Assembly (NCBI RefSeq): GCF_030285785.1
Contig: NZ_CP127247.1
Coordinates: forward strand, 2,689,501-2,753,500
Length of the DNA stretch: 64,000 nucleotides
From: Parasedimentitalea psychrophila
GTDB lineage: Bacteria > Pseudomonadota > Alphaproteobacteria > Rhodobacterales > Rhodobacteraceae
Reading direction: 5' to 3'
The notes beneath the pieces were generated by a model that worked only from the letters and a program-made list of their open reading frames with translations, was not told the DNA's origin and did no database searches. Below, in pieces: positions 1 to 9,306 of this stretch. The position numbers and the translations under genes were made by a program. How positions within the stretch are numbered: position 1 is the first letter of the stretch; each line of letters begins with the position of its first letter.

Positions 1-361
1 CACCCTCATCGGCGCCGTCCGGCACATCTGCGGCCGGCAGGTTGGGGATGCGGGCCAGCATATCGGTCAGCTTCGCGTCGAGCTCTTTGGCCTCGGTCTG
101 CATGGCAGCGACTTCGGCCTTTTTCTCGGACACCAGCGCGCGCAGGCGCTCAAACTCGACGTCATCACCGCGACCCTTGGCGGCGCCGACCTCCTTGGAG
201 GCCTTTTTCTGATCGGCCTGGGCGGATTCAGCGGACTGGATCTTGCCGCGGCGGGCGGTGTCGAGCGCCAGGATTTCGGATGACATGCCCGCATCCCCAC
301 GTCGCGCCAGTGCGGCGTCGAAATCGGCAGGGTTTTCACGGATCGCGCGGATGTCATGCAT
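1..361 (-). CDS. serS: Seryl-tRNA synthetase, N-terminal part (cut by window edge)
   Basis: Reading leftwards from an ATG at 361, the frame stays open to the window edge and gives the first 120 residues of a seryl-tRNA synthetase. It begins [18 protein letters not shown], the usual SerRS start, followed by a long charged helical stretch (about residues 30-110, rich in A, E, K and Q). This is the tRNA-binding antiparallel coiled-coil arm that reaches the long variable arm of tRNA-Ser. The catalytic class II domain lies outside the window. The enzyme charges tRNA-Ser (and tRNA-Sec where present) in the cytoplasm. No overlap with the next gene; about 130 bases separate the two. Identification is firm from the N-terminal domain alone. 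Confidence 0.93.
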   Translation of the reverse strand, partial: MHDIRAIRENPADFDAALARRGDAGMSSEILALDTARRGKIQSAESAQADQKKASKEVGAAKGRGDDVEFERLRALVSEKKAEVAAMQTEAKELDAKLTDMLARIPNLPAADVPDGADEG

Positions 362-492
362 GGGGTCGTCTCCTTGGACGGTTTTTGAATCACTGCGCAA
401 TCATATGCCGCAGCAAGGGGCAAAGGGGAAGGGCAGGTGAGGGCTTGGCGGGGCTGTGAGGGAATTTGGCACTGCCGGGTTAAGATCGGGTG

Positions 493-1983
493 TTATTCGG
501 CTGCCTCGGCGGTTTGGTCGTCTTGTTGCACTGGAGGTTCATAATTGTCCGGATCATCGCGCCATTTTTTCCATTCAATTTCGAACTCACTATAGCCGAG
601 TTCGTGCTTTGGCCAATGCGCGGGCCAAGCCGTATCCGGAGGCAGCGTAACGCTGCCATCACCAAAAATGCCGTCGATAAAATCGCGCATTTGTGGTAGC
701 GTAGTATAATCCACCTCCCTCACAGCGGCAGCTTGGAGAGTAGCTGTTGTGAGGGAGGTGCGTTCATCCATCTCTGCACCGCTGAGGTTAGCCCTCTGCA
801 TCTCTGCGCGGCTGAGGTCAGCCCCCTTCAATGTTGCTTCGCTGAGGTCAGCTCCCTGCATCTCTGCGCGGCGGAGGTTAGCCCCCTGCATCTCTGCGTT
901 GCTGAGGTCAGCTCCCTGCATCTCTGCGCCGCGGAGGTTAGCCCCCTGCATCTTTGCCCAGCTGAGGTCAGCCCCCTGCATCTCTGCGTTGCTGAGGTTA
1001 GCCCCCGGCATCTCTGCCCAGCTGAGGTCAGCCCCCTGCATCTTTGCGTGGCTGAAATTACTTTCACTTAGTTCAAGTCTCTTAAGATCAAAACCCTGCA
1101 AATTGGCCCCGCGCAGGTCAATGGTAATCGCGCTGGGGTCAACGTGTTTGATGCCCTGCAACCGGCCCAGTACCTGAACGGCATTTTCCATGTCTGACCG
1201 CTGGACTTTCAGGGTGCTAGCCCAGTCTTTTAGCCCGTCTGGTGTTGCACCTTCAGGTGTTTCAACGGGTGGGTATTCGCGCGACAGTTCCCGCACATAG
1301 ACACTCAACAGCCGGGAAATGCGCGGGGCGGTGTCGGGGCGTTCATTGGCCAGTCCTTCGAGCCGGTCAATGGCAGCGTTGCGGCGGGTTATGTCGTCTT
1401 GCCACAGGGTCTGGGTGGTCTTTTTGCCGTCGACACCTTCCATGGTTTTGGAAATCTGCCGCATGGCGTGCAGGTCGTCGGTGGCGGCGTTGATCTTGTC
1501 GTTGAATAGGGATTCGATTGCGGTTCGTGCCTGTTCGGCAGCGGTTTGTGCCTGTTCGGCTGCGGTTTCGTTCTGTTCACCGGTCAGTTTCAGCCGGATT
1601 ACAGTGAACGGCAGCGCAATCACCGCGCCCAGGGTGGCGGTAAAGGCGGTCAGCCGGACCAGAGCAATGCGCAGCTCCATTTTTTGTTCATTGGGATCCG
1701 GCGCTATGCCGTCGCCTGCGATTGGGGCCGCATACCAGATCAGCTCCCATATCATCGTAAGCAGACCGCCGGTCAGCGACAGCGCGATAGCAGCCCAGAG
1801 CAGGATGGCGCAGAGGAAAAGCCCATCGTTGACCGAGGTGGCGCCGAATTTGGATTTTAACTGACCCAGTCCATCGCGTTTGAAGACGGAGGCCAGAGTA
1901 ACATAAATGCCCACAAACGCGACCGAGGCCAGAAAGATGGACGCACCCCAGAACAGTTTGGGATCAATTGGAATAGTGGTCAT
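493..1983 (-). CDS. Membrane protein with C-terminal pentapeptide repeats
   Basis: A 496-residue protein. Seen: three hydrophobic segments near residues 10-31, 54-78 and 110-130, then a polar, probably coiled-coil stretch (135-220), then about 20 consecutive pentapeptide repeats (roughly residues 289-405) of the type A(D/N)LSx AEMQG. The repeats fold as a right-handed quadrilateral beta-helix in known families. At DNA level the repeat block (about 740-1110) is a near-perfect 15-base/30-base periodic array, so it could expand or contract. The layout (membrane anchor, linker, pentapeptide domain) resembles other uncharacterised bacterial pentapeptide membrane proteins; function unknown. It sits alone between serS and yajC. 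The ATG at 1983 is the only sensible start before the first membrane segment. Confidence 0.85.
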   Translation of the reverse strand: MTTIPIDPKLFWGASIFLASVAFVGIYVTLASVFKRDGLGQLKSKFGATSVNDGLFLCAILLWAAIALSLTGGLLTMIWELIWYAAPIAGDGIAPDPNEQKMELRIALVRLTAFTATLGAVIALPFTVIRLKLTGEQNETAAEQAQTAAEQARTAIESLFNDKINAATDDLHAMRQISKTMEGVDGKKTTQTLWQDDITRRNAAIDRLEGLANERPDTAPRISRLLSVYVRELSREYPPVETPEGATPDGLKDWASTLKVQRSDMENAVQVLGRLQGIKHVDPSAITIDLRGANLQGFDLKRLELSESNFSHAKMQGADLSWAEMPGANLSNAEMQGADLSWAKMQGANLRGAEMQGADLSNAEMQGANLRRAEMQGADLSEATLKGADLSRAEMQRANLSGAEMDERTSLTTATLQAAAVREVDYTTLPQMRDFIDGIFGDGSVTLPPDTAWPAHWPKHELGYSEFEIEWKKWRDDPDNYEPPVQQDDQTAEAAE

Positions 1984-2301
1984 GGCTGCAATCTATCAAG
2001 AGTTGAATAGGCGCACCCTGTCATTGCTGAGCGATTGCGTCAATCCGCTGGTGATTGCGGCGGTATCTCGGCTGGGTCTCTGTGATTTGGCGTCAAACAG
2101 GGGGTGGATCTGCCGGTAAAGCCGCCGTTCGATCGCTCGTTGAGCGCCGATTTGTGGCCTGTCACAGGCTGGATGGAACAAGAAGTCTTATTCCTGCGGC
2201 TCAGGCACCCTGGCCGCCTTGCAAAGCTAAGGATCAGCGCATAGGTTCGCCTGCGAATTTAGCGCTGACACTCAGCGATACACTGACAAAAGGAATATCC
2301 C
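1984..2301. other. Intergenic stretch without recognised gene
   Basis: 318 bases between two divergent genes. I see no convincing coding frame, tRNA or terminator. It should contain the promoters of the pentapeptide protein (leftwards) and of the yajC-secDF operon (rightwards). A purine-rich Shine-Dalgarno (AAAGGAA) lies just before the yajC ATG. Confidence 0.5.
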
Positions 2302-2586
2302 ATGGACGTTGGCGCACTCGGCCAGTTTTTGCCGCTCATTCTGATCTTTGGCATCATGTATATGCTGCTGATCCGGCCTCAGCAAAAGAAGATGAAAGAC
2401 CACAAAGCAATGATCGAGGCGCTGCGCCGTGGCGATCAGGTGATCACCCAGGGTGGTCTGATCGGCAAGGTTGCCAAGGTCAAAGAAGACGGCGAAGTCG
2501 AAGTTGAAATCGCCGAAGGCGTCAAGGTCCGGGTGATTAAAGCGACCATCGCTCAGGTTCTGAACAAGACCGAGCCAGCGGCTTAA
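2302..2586 (+). CDS. yajC: Preprotein translocase accessory subunit YajC
   Basis: 94 residues: a single N-terminal membrane segment (about 8-24, FLPLILIFGIMYMLLI) followed directly by the diagnostic RPQQKKMKDHK motif and a small cytoplasmic beta domain (GDQVITQGGLIGKV). This is the normal size and layout of YajC. YajC binds SecDF-YidC next to the SecYEG channel in the inner membrane and assists export and membrane insertion. secD starts 33 bases after its stop and secF follows, the conserved yajC-secD-secF operon. Start supported by AAAGGAA ten bases upstream. Confidence 0.97.
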   Translation: MDVGALGQFLPLILIFGIMYMLLIRPQQKKMKDHKAMIEALRRGDQVITQGGLIGKVAKVKEDGEVEVEIAEGVKVRVIKATIAQVLNKTEPAA

Positions 2587-2619
2587 ATCTCTGACGTAAA
2601 TTACTAAAAAGGCAGGGCA

Positions 2620-4281
2620 ATGCTGCAAATTGATCTCTGGAAGAGGGTGCTGATTTGGCTGGTCTGTGTGACCGGCCTGCTGCTTGCCCTGCCAAATGCG
2701 TTTTATACGCGCGTCGAACAGGCCAATGATGCCTCCATCGAAATTATCGCTAAAGGCGAGACGCCCGAGCGGCTGGAAATTGTTGAGCAATGGCCCTCCT
2801 GGATGCCGTCGTCGCTGGTAAATCTGGGTCTGGACCTGCGCGGTGGTGCGCATCTGCTGGCCGAGGTAAAGGTCGCCGACGTCTATGTGGCGCGGATGGA
2901 TTCAATGTGGCCAGAGGTGCGTGATGTATTGCGCCCCGAGCGGGCCACGGTGGGGACATTTCGCCGCCAGCCGGGGCCGGATGACCAGATTCGCCTGAAA
3001 ATCTCCAAACCCGAAGGCATGAGCCGGGCGCTGGAACTGGTGCGTGGCCTTGCCAACCCGGTGACCAGCCTGACCGGTGCCGGTGCCACCGACATCGAAG
3101 CCTCGGCTGAGGGTGACATCCTGACGATCCAGCTATCTGACGCTGAAAAGCTGGCCTCGGATGATCGCACAGTTCGTCAATCGTTGGAAATCGTGCGTCG
3201 CCGGATCGACGAGGTTGGCACCCGTGAGCCGACCATTCAACGCCAGGGCATTGATCGTATCCTGATCCAGGTGCCGGGCATTGGTTCAGCGTCGGAATTG
3301 AAAAAGATCATCGGCACCACCGCACAGCTGACGTTCAGCCCGGTGGTGGGTCGCGGATCAGATGCGGATGCAAATCCCGGTGTTGGCAACAAGATTGTGC
3401 CGTCGCTGGATGAACCGGGCGTTTACTACACCATCGAAGCTGCTCCGGTTGTCACCGGTGAAGAGCTGACCGACGCGCAGCCGGCGTTTGACCAGAACGG
3501 CCGCCCGGCTGTCAGCTTTCGCTTTAACATATCCGGTGCCCGTCGGTTTGGTGACTATACCGCCGAAAACATCGGCTCACCCTTTGCCATCGTGCTGGAT
3601 GACGAGGTGGTCTCGGCGCCAGTGATCCAAAGCCACATTCCGGGTGGATCGGGCATTATCACCGGTAATTTCACCATCGAGGAAAGCACCAATCTGGCAG
3701 TGCTGCTGCGGGCGGGCGCCTTGCCGGCCGGGCTGGAGTTTCTCGAAGAGCGCACCATTGGCCCCGAGTTGGGGCAAGACAGCATCGACGCGGGTAAGAT
3801 CGCCACCATCGTGGCCTTTGTCGGCGTGCTGGTCTTCATGGTGCTGAGCTATGGGTTGTTTGGCATCTTTGCCAATATCGCGCTGATCCTGAACATTGCT
3901 CTGATCTTTGGTATGCTCAGCCTGATTGGCGGCACTCTGACGCTGCCGGGCATTGCCGGTATCGTGTTGACCGTTGGTATGGCGGTGGATGCCAATGTGC
4001 TGGTGTTTGAACGTATCCGCGAAGAGCTGAAATCGGGCCGCGGCCCGGCAAGGGCGATCGAGGAAGGCTATTCCAAAGCGCTGAGCGCCATTCTGGATGC
4101 CAACGTGACAACCTTTATCACTGCGGTAATTCTGTTCGCCATGGGCTCAGGCCCGGTGCGTGGATTTGCCATCACATTGGGGCTGGGGATCATGACTTCG
4201 GTGTTCACCGCGATCTTTGTGACCCGGGTGATTATCATCATGTGGTTTGAACGCCGCCGTCCAAAAACGATCGAGGTGTAA
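2620..4281 (+). CDS. secD: Protein translocase subunit SecD
   Basis: 553 residues, normal for alphaproteobacterial SecD. One N-terminal membrane segment (about 8-25), the LGLDLRGG motif after about residue 70, a large periplasmic domain, then five membrane segments in the last 170 residues (from about 385) with the conserved DANVLVFERIREE motif. SecD with SecF uses the proton motive force to pull proteins out of the Sec channel on the periplasmic side. Preceded by a ribosome site (AAAGGCAGGGCA) and followed after one base by secF, so the two are translationally coupled. Confidence 0.98.
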   Translation: MLQIDLWKRVLIWLVCVTGLLLALPNAFYTRVEQANDASIEIIAKGETPERLEIVEQWPSWMPSSLVNLGLDLRGGAHLLAEVKVADVYVARMDSMWPEVRDVLRPERATVGTFRRQPGPDDQIRLKISKPEGMSRALELVRGLANPVTSLTGAGATDIEASAEGDILTIQLSDAEKLASDDRTVRQSLEIVRRRIDEVGTREPTIQRQGIDRILIQVPGIGSASELKKIIGTTAQLTFSPVVGRGSDADANPGVGNKIVPSLDEPGVYYTIEAAPVVTGEELTDAQPAFDQNGRPAVSFRFNISGARRFGDYTAENIGSPFAIVLDDEVVSAPVIQSHIPGGSGIITGNFTIEESTNLAVLLRAGALPAGLEFLEERTIGPELGQDSIDAGKIATIVAFVGVLVFMVLSYGLFGIFANIALILNIALIFGMLSLIGGTLTLPGIAGIVLTVGMAVDANVLVFERIREELKSGRGPARAIEEGYSKALSAILDANVTTFITAVILFAMGSGPVRGFAITLGLGIMTSVFTAIFVTRVIIIMWFERRRPKTIEV

Positions 4282-4282
4282 G

Positions 4283-5251
4283 ATGAGACTGAAACTAGTT
4301 CCCGAAAAGACCTCGTTCGATTTTTTCAGCAATTGGAAGCTGTGGATGGGGGTCTCATCCCTGCTGCTGGTGCTGAGCCTGGTGTCGTTCTTTGCCCAGG
4401 GGCTGAACTTTGGCATTGATTTCCGGGGTGGCACCACGGTGCGCACCGAAAGCACTATGGCGGTGGATGTGGGTATCTACCGGAAAGCCATAGAACCAAT
4501 GCAGCTGGGCGATATCTCGATCACCGAGGTGTTCGACCCTACGTTTGAGGCGGATCAGCATGTGGCAATGATCCGCATTCAGGCACAGGCGGATGGCGAG
4601 GCGATCTCGGGCGAGACCATCGAGGCGTTGCGGGCGACACTGGACGGCGTTGCGCCGGGTATCAAATTCGTGTCGGTTGAATCGGTTGGCCCCAAGGTCT
4701 CGGGCGAGCTGGTGCAAACGGCGGTGCTGGCAGTGGTTCTGGCGATTGGCGCGGTGCTGGTCTATATCTGGCTGCGTTTTGAATGGCAGTTTGCCCTGGG
4801 TGCGGTGGCGGCGCTGGTTCACGATGTGCTGCTGACCATCGGCGTGTTTGCGGCGGTGCAGATCAAGTTTGATCTGGCCATCATCGCGGCCTTGCTGACC
4901 ATCGTTGGCTACTCGCTGAACGATACCGTGGTGGTGTTTGACCGGGTGCGGGAAAACCTGCGCAAGTTCAAGAAGCTGTCACTGGGCGAGGTGCTGAACC
5001 TGTCGATCAACCAGACCCTGTCGCGCACCGTGATGACATCCGTGACCACACTGATCGCCTTGATCGCACTCTATGTGCTGGGTGGCGACGTGATCCGTGG
5101 CTTTGTCTTTGCTATGATCTGGGGCGTGATTGTCGGCACCTACTCGTCGGTGTTTGTGGCCTCGACCATTCTGCTGAAACTGGGGGTCAAACGCGACTGG
5201 AGCAAGCAGGCCAATACCACTGGCAACCAGTTCGCCAATATTGATGCCTGA
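4283..5251 (+). CDS. secF: Protein translocase subunit SecF
   Basis: 322 residues from the ATG at 4283, which lies two bases beyond the secD stop. A longer open frame begins at 4247 inside secD, but the SecF-like start MRLKLVPEKTSFDFF and the coupling argue for 4283. Features: N-terminal membrane segment, NFGIDFRGGT motif (the SecF equivalent of the SecD DLRGG motif), periplasmic domain, and five C-terminal membrane segments with NDTVVVFDRVRENLRK. Partner of SecD in proton-driven protein export. Its last bases overlap the next gene's start. Confidence 0.98.
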   Translation: MRLKLVPEKTSFDFFSNWKLWMGVSSLLLVLSLVSFFAQGLNFGIDFRGGTTVRTESTMAVDVGIYRKAIEPMQLGDISITEVFDPTFEADQHVAMIRIQAQADGEAISGETIEALRATLDGVAPGIKFVSVESVGPKVSGELVQTAVLAVVLAIGAVLVYIWLRFEWQFALGAVAALVHDVLLTIGVFAAVQIKFDLAIIAALLTIVGYSLNDTVVVFDRVRENLRKFKKLSLGEVLNLSINQTLSRTVMTSVTTLIALIALYVLGGDVIRGFVFAMIWGVIVGTYSSVFVASTILLKLGVKRDWSKQANTTGNQFANIDA

Positions 5252-5996
5252 GGTTCTGAGCGCAGCCCTGCAGACGCCAGGGCTGGCTTGGATGCTGCTG
5301 GCCATTTCAATGGCCGGCTTGGTGCGTGGGTTTACCGGCTTTGGCACGGCGATGATATTCGTGCCGGTTGGGGCCCAGTTCCTGCCCACGGCCGATGTGG
5401 TGTTCCTGATGGCCACCACCGGAATTTTCTCCACCGCAGCCCTGTTCCCTTCGGCCTGGAAAAAGGCGGACAAATCCGAGGTCGGTGCCTTGGCGATGGC
5501 CGCAGGTATCACCGTTCCGGCGGGCATCTGGATGATGACCCAGCTGGACGGGTTGACGCTGCGCTGGATCGCTTCGGCGGTGATTGGTATCACCCTTGCA
5601 GCGGTGATCACCGGCTGGCGCTGGCCGGGCAAGATCGGCTGGCCGGGACGGTTTGCCATTGGCGGCGCGGCGGGCACGGTGGGCGGCATGACCGGGCTGA
5701 CCGGACCGGTTGTCATCGTGTTTTACCTGGCCAATGTCCGCGATGTCAGCCGGGTGCGGGCCAATACAATTGTCTTTCTGGCGGCGCTGGACGTGGTGAT
5801 TGTCACCAACCTGGTGTTTGGCGGGTTTGCGGGGCTGCAAACCCTGATGGTGGCGCTGCTGTTGTCGCTGCCCTATTTGATCACTACTCTGATCGGCAAG
5901 GCCCTGTTTGATCCCAAGCTTGAGAAAGTATACCGGCTGGCCTCTTATTCGGTGATCGGACTTGCGCTGCTGACCGGGTTGCCACTTTTTGACTAA
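5244..5996 (+). CDS. TauE/SafE-family (sulfite exporter-like) permease
   Basis: 250 residues, almost wholly hydrophobic with about eight predicted membrane segments, and the glycine-rich repeats (LVRGFTGFGTAM near the start; GTVGGMTGLTGPVVI in the second half) that mark the TauE/SafE/DUF81 family. Members export sulfite, sulfoacetate and other small organic anions; the substrate here cannot be told from sequence. The ATG at 5244 overlaps the secF stop by 8 bases, so it is co-transcribed with secDF. This arrangement is common in the Roseobacter group and probably reflects operon convenience, not function. Confidence 0.85.
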   Translation: MPEVLSAALQTPGLAWMLLAISMAGLVRGFTGFGTAMIFVPVGAQFLPTADVVFLMATTGIFSTAALFPSAWKKADKSEVGALAMAAGITVPAGIWMMTQLDGLTLRWIASAVIGITLAAVITGWRWPGKIGWPGRFAIGGAAGTVGGMTGLTGPVVIVFYLANVRDVSRVRANTIVFLAALDVVIVTNLVFGGFAGLQTLMVALLLSLPYLITTLIGKALFDPKLEKVYRLASYSVIGLALLTGLPLFD

Positions 5997-6008
5997 CAGG
6001 AGCCCGTC

Positions 6009-6365
6009 ATGCGGCTAAATGAAGTGACCTATACCGACGCCACCCCGGTCGACAGCTATGGCCCTGATTTCTTCAGAATTGGCGGCGTGCTGAACCAGGG
6101 CGCGGTGCTGACCGGACCCAAGGGCACCGGTAGCTGGGGCGGCTATACGGACACGGCACCGCTGCTGGCGCTGATCGATGATATCGACGTGCTGTTTCTG
6201 GGTACCGGCGCCGAGATCGCCTATATTCCCGCAGCCCTGCGCGAGGAGCTGGAGCAGGCTGGGCTGGGCTTTGAAGTGATGAACTCACCTGCCGCCTGCC
6301 GCACCTATAACGTGCTGCTGTCCGAGGGGCGCCGCATTGCATTGGCCGCCTTGCCGGTGGTTTGA
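6009..6365 (+). CDS. Mth938-like domain protein (DUF498 family)
   Basis: 118 residues, 12 bases after the permease stop. Matches the small Mth938/DUF498 family, whose human relative NDUFAF3 is an assembly factor of respiratory complex I. The sequence shows the typical pattern: PVDSYGPDFFRIGG, then LFLGTGA in the middle and MNSPAACRTYNVLLSEGRRIALAALP at the end, the last with the conserved TYN/EGR signature. In alphaproteobacteria the gene is often found behind secF, as here. Role in bacteria inferred only from the mitochondrial relative. Confidence 0.85.
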   Translation: MRLNEVTYTDATPVDSYGPDFFRIGGVLNQGAVLTGPKGTGSWGGYTDTAPLLALIDDIDVLFLGTGAEIAYIPAALREELEQAGLGFEVMNSPAACRTYNVLLSEGRRIALAALPVV

Positions 6366-6432
6366 TCTGCCGCAAGGACCCGGTAATAATTTGCGCATTA
6401 TGTCGCGACAGGCAAAGGGATAAGCGGTTTAG

Positions 6433-7047
6433 ATGAGTCTCAGGATATCGGATCTGTGTATCGCCCGTGGTGGTATCCCGGTGCTGGAGGGGCTGAGCTT
6501 TGCGCTTGAGCCCGGACAGGCGTTGATTTTGCGTGGCCCTAATGGCAGTGGCAAAACCACCCTGCTGCGGACCATTGCGGGCTTGCAGCCGCCGGTGTCT
6601 GGCACCATTGACGGGGCCGAGGATATGATTGCCTATGCCGGCCATTCCGACGGTATCAAACCCACACTGACGGTCTCCGAAAACCTGGATTTTTGGGCGC
6701 AGGTGTTTGGCACCGAGGGGATTGCTGCGGCGATTGAGGCCTTTGATCTGGATATGTTGCGCGACCGCCCCGCCGGAGAGCTGTCGGCCGGGCAGAAGCG
6801 GCGGCTGGGCCTGTCGCGGATGCTGGTCACCGGACGCCCAATCTGGGTGCTGGATGAACCAACCGTAAGTCTGGATGTGAAATCTGTAATGATGTTTGCT
6901 GACGCGGTGCGCGCCCATCTGGGGCAGGGCGGTTCCGCCCTGATTGCCACCCATATTGATCTGGGGTTGGACAGCGCGGTGCTGGAGGTTGGCCCCTTCA
7001 AGGCCAAGCTACCGGCCATTGATGATTTCGACGGAGCCTTCCTGTGA
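6433..7047 (+). CDS. ccmA: Heme exporter ATP-binding protein CcmA
   Basis: 204-residue ABC ATPase. Walker A GPNGSGKT at residues 35-42, signature LSAGQKRR near 118-125, Walker B WVLDEPT near 141-147, followed by a D-loop. CcmA works with CcmB (and CcmCD) to release heme-loaded CcmE during System I cytochrome c maturation at the inner membrane. It starts the run ccmA-ccmB-ccmC-ccmD-ccmG, and its stop overlaps the ccmB start by 4 bases. ccmE, ccmF and ccmH are not in this cluster, as is usual in Rhodobacteraceae. Confidence 0.97.
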   Translation: MSLRISDLCIARGGIPVLEGLSFALEPGQALILRGPNGSGKTTLLRTIAGLQPPVSGTIDGAEDMIAYAGHSDGIKPTLTVSENLDFWAQVFGTEGIAAAIEAFDLDMLRDRPAGELSAGQKRRLGLSRMLVTGRPIWVLDEPTVSLDVKSVMMFADAVRAHLGQGGSALIATHIDLGLDSAVLEVGPFKAKLPAIDDFDGAFL

Positions 7048-7700
7048 TTGCGCTGCTGATGCGGGATCTGCGGCTTGCCATGCGCGCCGGTGGCGGCTTT
7101 GGGCTTGGGCTGGCGTTCTTCCTGATTGTTACAGTGATGGTGCCGCTGTCGGTGGGGCCACAAGCGGCTCTGCTGGGCTCGATCGCGCCGGGGGTGCTGT
7201 GGCTGGGCGCCCTGTTGGCCTGCCTGCTGTCGCTGGACCGTCTGCTGGCGCTAGACTGGGAGGATGGCTCGCTGGATCTGCTGGCCACAGCACCACTGCC
7301 GCTGGAGGCCGCTGTGTCAGTCAAGGCGCTGGCCCATTGGATCACCACCGGACTGCCGCTGGTGCTGGCGGCGCCGGTGCTGGGGGTGCTGCTTAACCTG
7401 CCGCTGCCGGGGTTCAAATGGGTGATGATCTCACTGCTGCTGGGCACCCCGGCCTTGTCTGTCATCGGCACCTTTGGTGCGGCGCTGACGGTTGGCCTGA
7501 AGCGCGGCGGGCTGTTGATGTCGCTGCTGGTGATGCCGCTCTATATGCCGACCCTGATTTTTGGTGCCGAGGTCGCCCGCCGTGGCGCCATCGGTATGGA
7601 TATTCAGACCCCGCTGTTAATGCTGGCAGGAATATCGGCGGCGTCCATCGCGCTGCTGCCGTTTGCCAGTGCCGCCGTCTTGCGCATCAACCTGCGCTGA
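7044..7700 (+). CDS. ccmB: Heme exporter membrane protein CcmB
   Basis: 218 residues with six hydrophobic segments, starting at a GTG that overlaps the ccmA TGA (GTGA arrangement). CcmB motifs are visible: the [21 protein letters not shown] loop and the [22 protein letters not shown] segment. It is the membrane partner of the CcmA ATPase in the ABC-type complex that frees holo-CcmE for heme delivery to apocytochrome c. Confidence 0.96.
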   Translation: MIALLMRDLRLAMRAGGGFGLGLAFFLIVTVMVPLSVGPQAALLGSIAPGVLWLGALLACLLSLDRLLALDWEDGSLDLLATAPLPLEAAVSVKALAHWITTGLPLVLAAPVLGVLLNLPLPGFKWVMISLLLGTPALSVIGTFGAALTVGLKRGGLLMSLLVMPLYMPTLIFGAEVARRGAIGMDIQTPLLMLAGISAASIALLPFASAAVLRINLR

Positions 7701-7747
7701 GGCATTCGTGATTTGAGAACCCCTTAGGGAATAGCTAGGTACCCAAT

Positions 7748-8500
7748 ATGTCGATCTGGGAATACGCCAATCCAAAGAAATTTATCACCACCACGGAGCG
7801 GGTGATGCCAGCCCTGTGGGTGGCCGCTGTCGTCTGCATTGTCGGCGGGCTGATCTGGGGGTTCTTCTTTACTGGCGACGAAGTCCGCCAGGGCGCCACC
7901 GTGAAAATTATCTACCTGCATGTGCCAACGGCGATGTTGGCGATTAACATTTGGGTGATGATGCTGGTGACCTCGCTGGTCTGGCTGGTCCGGCGTCACC
8001 ACGTCAGTGCGCTGGCGGCGCGGGCGGCGGCACCGATTGGTATGGTGATGACCCTGATCGCGCTGGCCACCGGAGCCATATGGGGCCAGCCAACCTGGGG
8101 CACCTGGTGGGTCTGGGATCCGCGGCTGACCTCGTTCCTGATCCTGTTTCTGTTCTACCTTGGCTACATGGCCCTGTGGGAGGCCATCGAGGACGCCGAT
8201 ACCGCCGCTGATCTGACCTCGTTTCTCTGTTTGGTGGGCAGCGTCTTTGCACTGCTCAGCCGCTATGCGGTGAATTTCTGGAACCAGGGGCTGCATCAGG
8301 GCGCCTCAATCATGCGGGTCGGGGCGGTGATCGGCACTGACACCGAAGAAAAAGTCAACAATGTCTACTTCTACCCGCTGATGCTTTGCATCCTTGGTTT
8401 TGTGCTGTTGTTTGTCGCATTGGTGTTTTACCGCACGGGCACTGAAATCCGCGCCCGCCGGATCAAGGCGCTTTTGGCGCGCGAAAGGGTTATGGCATGA
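7748..8500 (+). CDS. ccmC: Heme-handling protein CcmC
   Basis: 250 residues, six membrane segments, with the tryptophan-rich heme-binding periplasmic loop WGQPTWGTWWVWDPRLTS (WWD domain) and flanking histidines (YLHVPTA before it, NQGLHQGAS after it) that bind heme. CcmC attaches heme covalently to CcmE. 47 bases after ccmB, with a modest ribosome site (AGGTACCC). Its stop overlaps the ccmD start (ATGA). Confidence 0.97.
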   Translation: MSIWEYANPKKFITTTERVMPALWVAAVVCIVGGLIWGFFFTGDEVRQGATVKIIYLHVPTAMLAINIWVMMLVTSLVWLVRRHHVSALAARAAAPIGMVMTLIALATGAIWGQPTWGTWWVWDPRLTSFLILFLFYLGYMALWEAIEDADTAADLTSFLCLVGSVFALLSRYAVNFWNQGLHQGASIMRVGAVIGTDTEEKVNNVYFYPLMLCILGFVLLFVALVFYRTGTEIRARRIKALLARERVMA

Positions 8501-8655
8501 TACCGGATCTGGGAAAACACGCTGACACGGTGTTGTCGGCCTATGGGGCCTCGATTGTGCTGCTGGTGCTGCTGGTGCTGTTCAGCGTGCTGCGCGGGCG
8601 CCGGGTGCGGGCCGAAATGAAAAAGATGGAAAAACGGGTGACGGGCAATGGCTAA
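8497..8655 (+). CDS. ccmD: Heme exporter small subunit CcmD
   Basis: A 52-residue gene overlapping ccmC by four bases and ccmG by eight. The protein starts MIPDLGKHADTVLSAYG, has one membrane segment (about residues 17-32, IVLLVLLVLFSVL) and a basic cytoplasmic tail (RGRRVRAEMKKMEKR), exactly the CcmD pattern. CcmD stabilises CcmE in the CcmABC complex and aids release of holo-CcmE. Position, size, topology and the Y-A/S-Y-like start region make the call safe despite the short length. Confidence 0.93.
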   Translation: MIPDLGKHADTVLSAYGASIVLLVLLVLFSVLRGRRVRAEMKKMEKRVTGNG

Positions 8656-9187
8656 AGTATCTCCGATGATGGCTCTGCCTGTGCTGGTGTTTGCCGGGTT
8701 TATTGGCTTGGCACTGGTTGGCATGATGCGTGAAGATCCCAACAGCCTGCCGTCCGCCCGCGAGGGCCAGCCTGCGCCTCCGGTGGTGCTGACCGCGTTT
8801 CCCGGCAAACCTGGGTTTGACGATGCGATCCTAAGGGACGGCACCGTCAAAGTGGTCAACTATTGGGCCAGCTGGTGCGCGCCTTGCCGCATTGAACACC
8901 CAAATCTGCAGGCCCTGCAGGACGAAGGTTTGGCCATTTATGGCATCAACTACAAAGACCAGCAGGCCAATGCGGCGTCGTTCCTGGATGAGCTGGGCGA
9001 CCCCTATACCGCCATTGGCCGCGACGAGAAGGGCCGGATGGCGCTGGACTGGGGCGTCTACGGCGTCCCCGAGACCTATGTGATCGACGGCGAGGGCACC
9101 ATTATCCTGCGCCATGCGGGGCCATTGACCGAACGGGTGATTGAAAAGACCCTGCGCCCGGCGCTGGAGCGGGCCCGCCAAAAATAG
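8648..9187 (+). CDS. ccmG: Thiol:disulfide interchange protein CcmG/DsbE
   Basis: 179 residues: N-terminal membrane anchor (about 8-26), then a periplasmic thioredoxin fold with the active site WCAPC at 76-80 and the cis-proline segment GVYGVPETYVIDGEG that marks CcmG. It reduces the CXXCH cysteines of apocytochrome c (directly or through CcmH) before heme ligation. Last gene of the ccmABCDG run; no clear terminator follows. Confidence 0.96.
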   Translation: MAKVSPMMALPVLVFAGFIGLALVGMMREDPNSLPSAREGQPAPPVVLTAFPGKPGFDDAILRDGTVKVVNYWASWCAPCRIEHPNLQALQDEGLAIYGINYKDQQANAASFLDELGDPYTAIGRDEKGRMALDWGVYGVPETYVIDGEGTIILRHAGPLTERVIEKTLRPALERARQK

Positions 9188-9306
9188 GTGCCTTAAGATA
9201 ATTCCATACGAAATATGATAAGGGTATTGGCCAGAATAATTGCAAGCCAATACCCATTTTTCCACTTATGTTCAGAGCATTAGCTGATCTACAGCGCTGT
9301 GCTCTG

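Noticed and set aside
740-1110. Periodic repeats at 740-1110 as a CRISPR array or satellite
   Set aside because: The period is 15/30 bases without unique spacers and it encodes in-frame pentapeptides; it is part of the protein gene.
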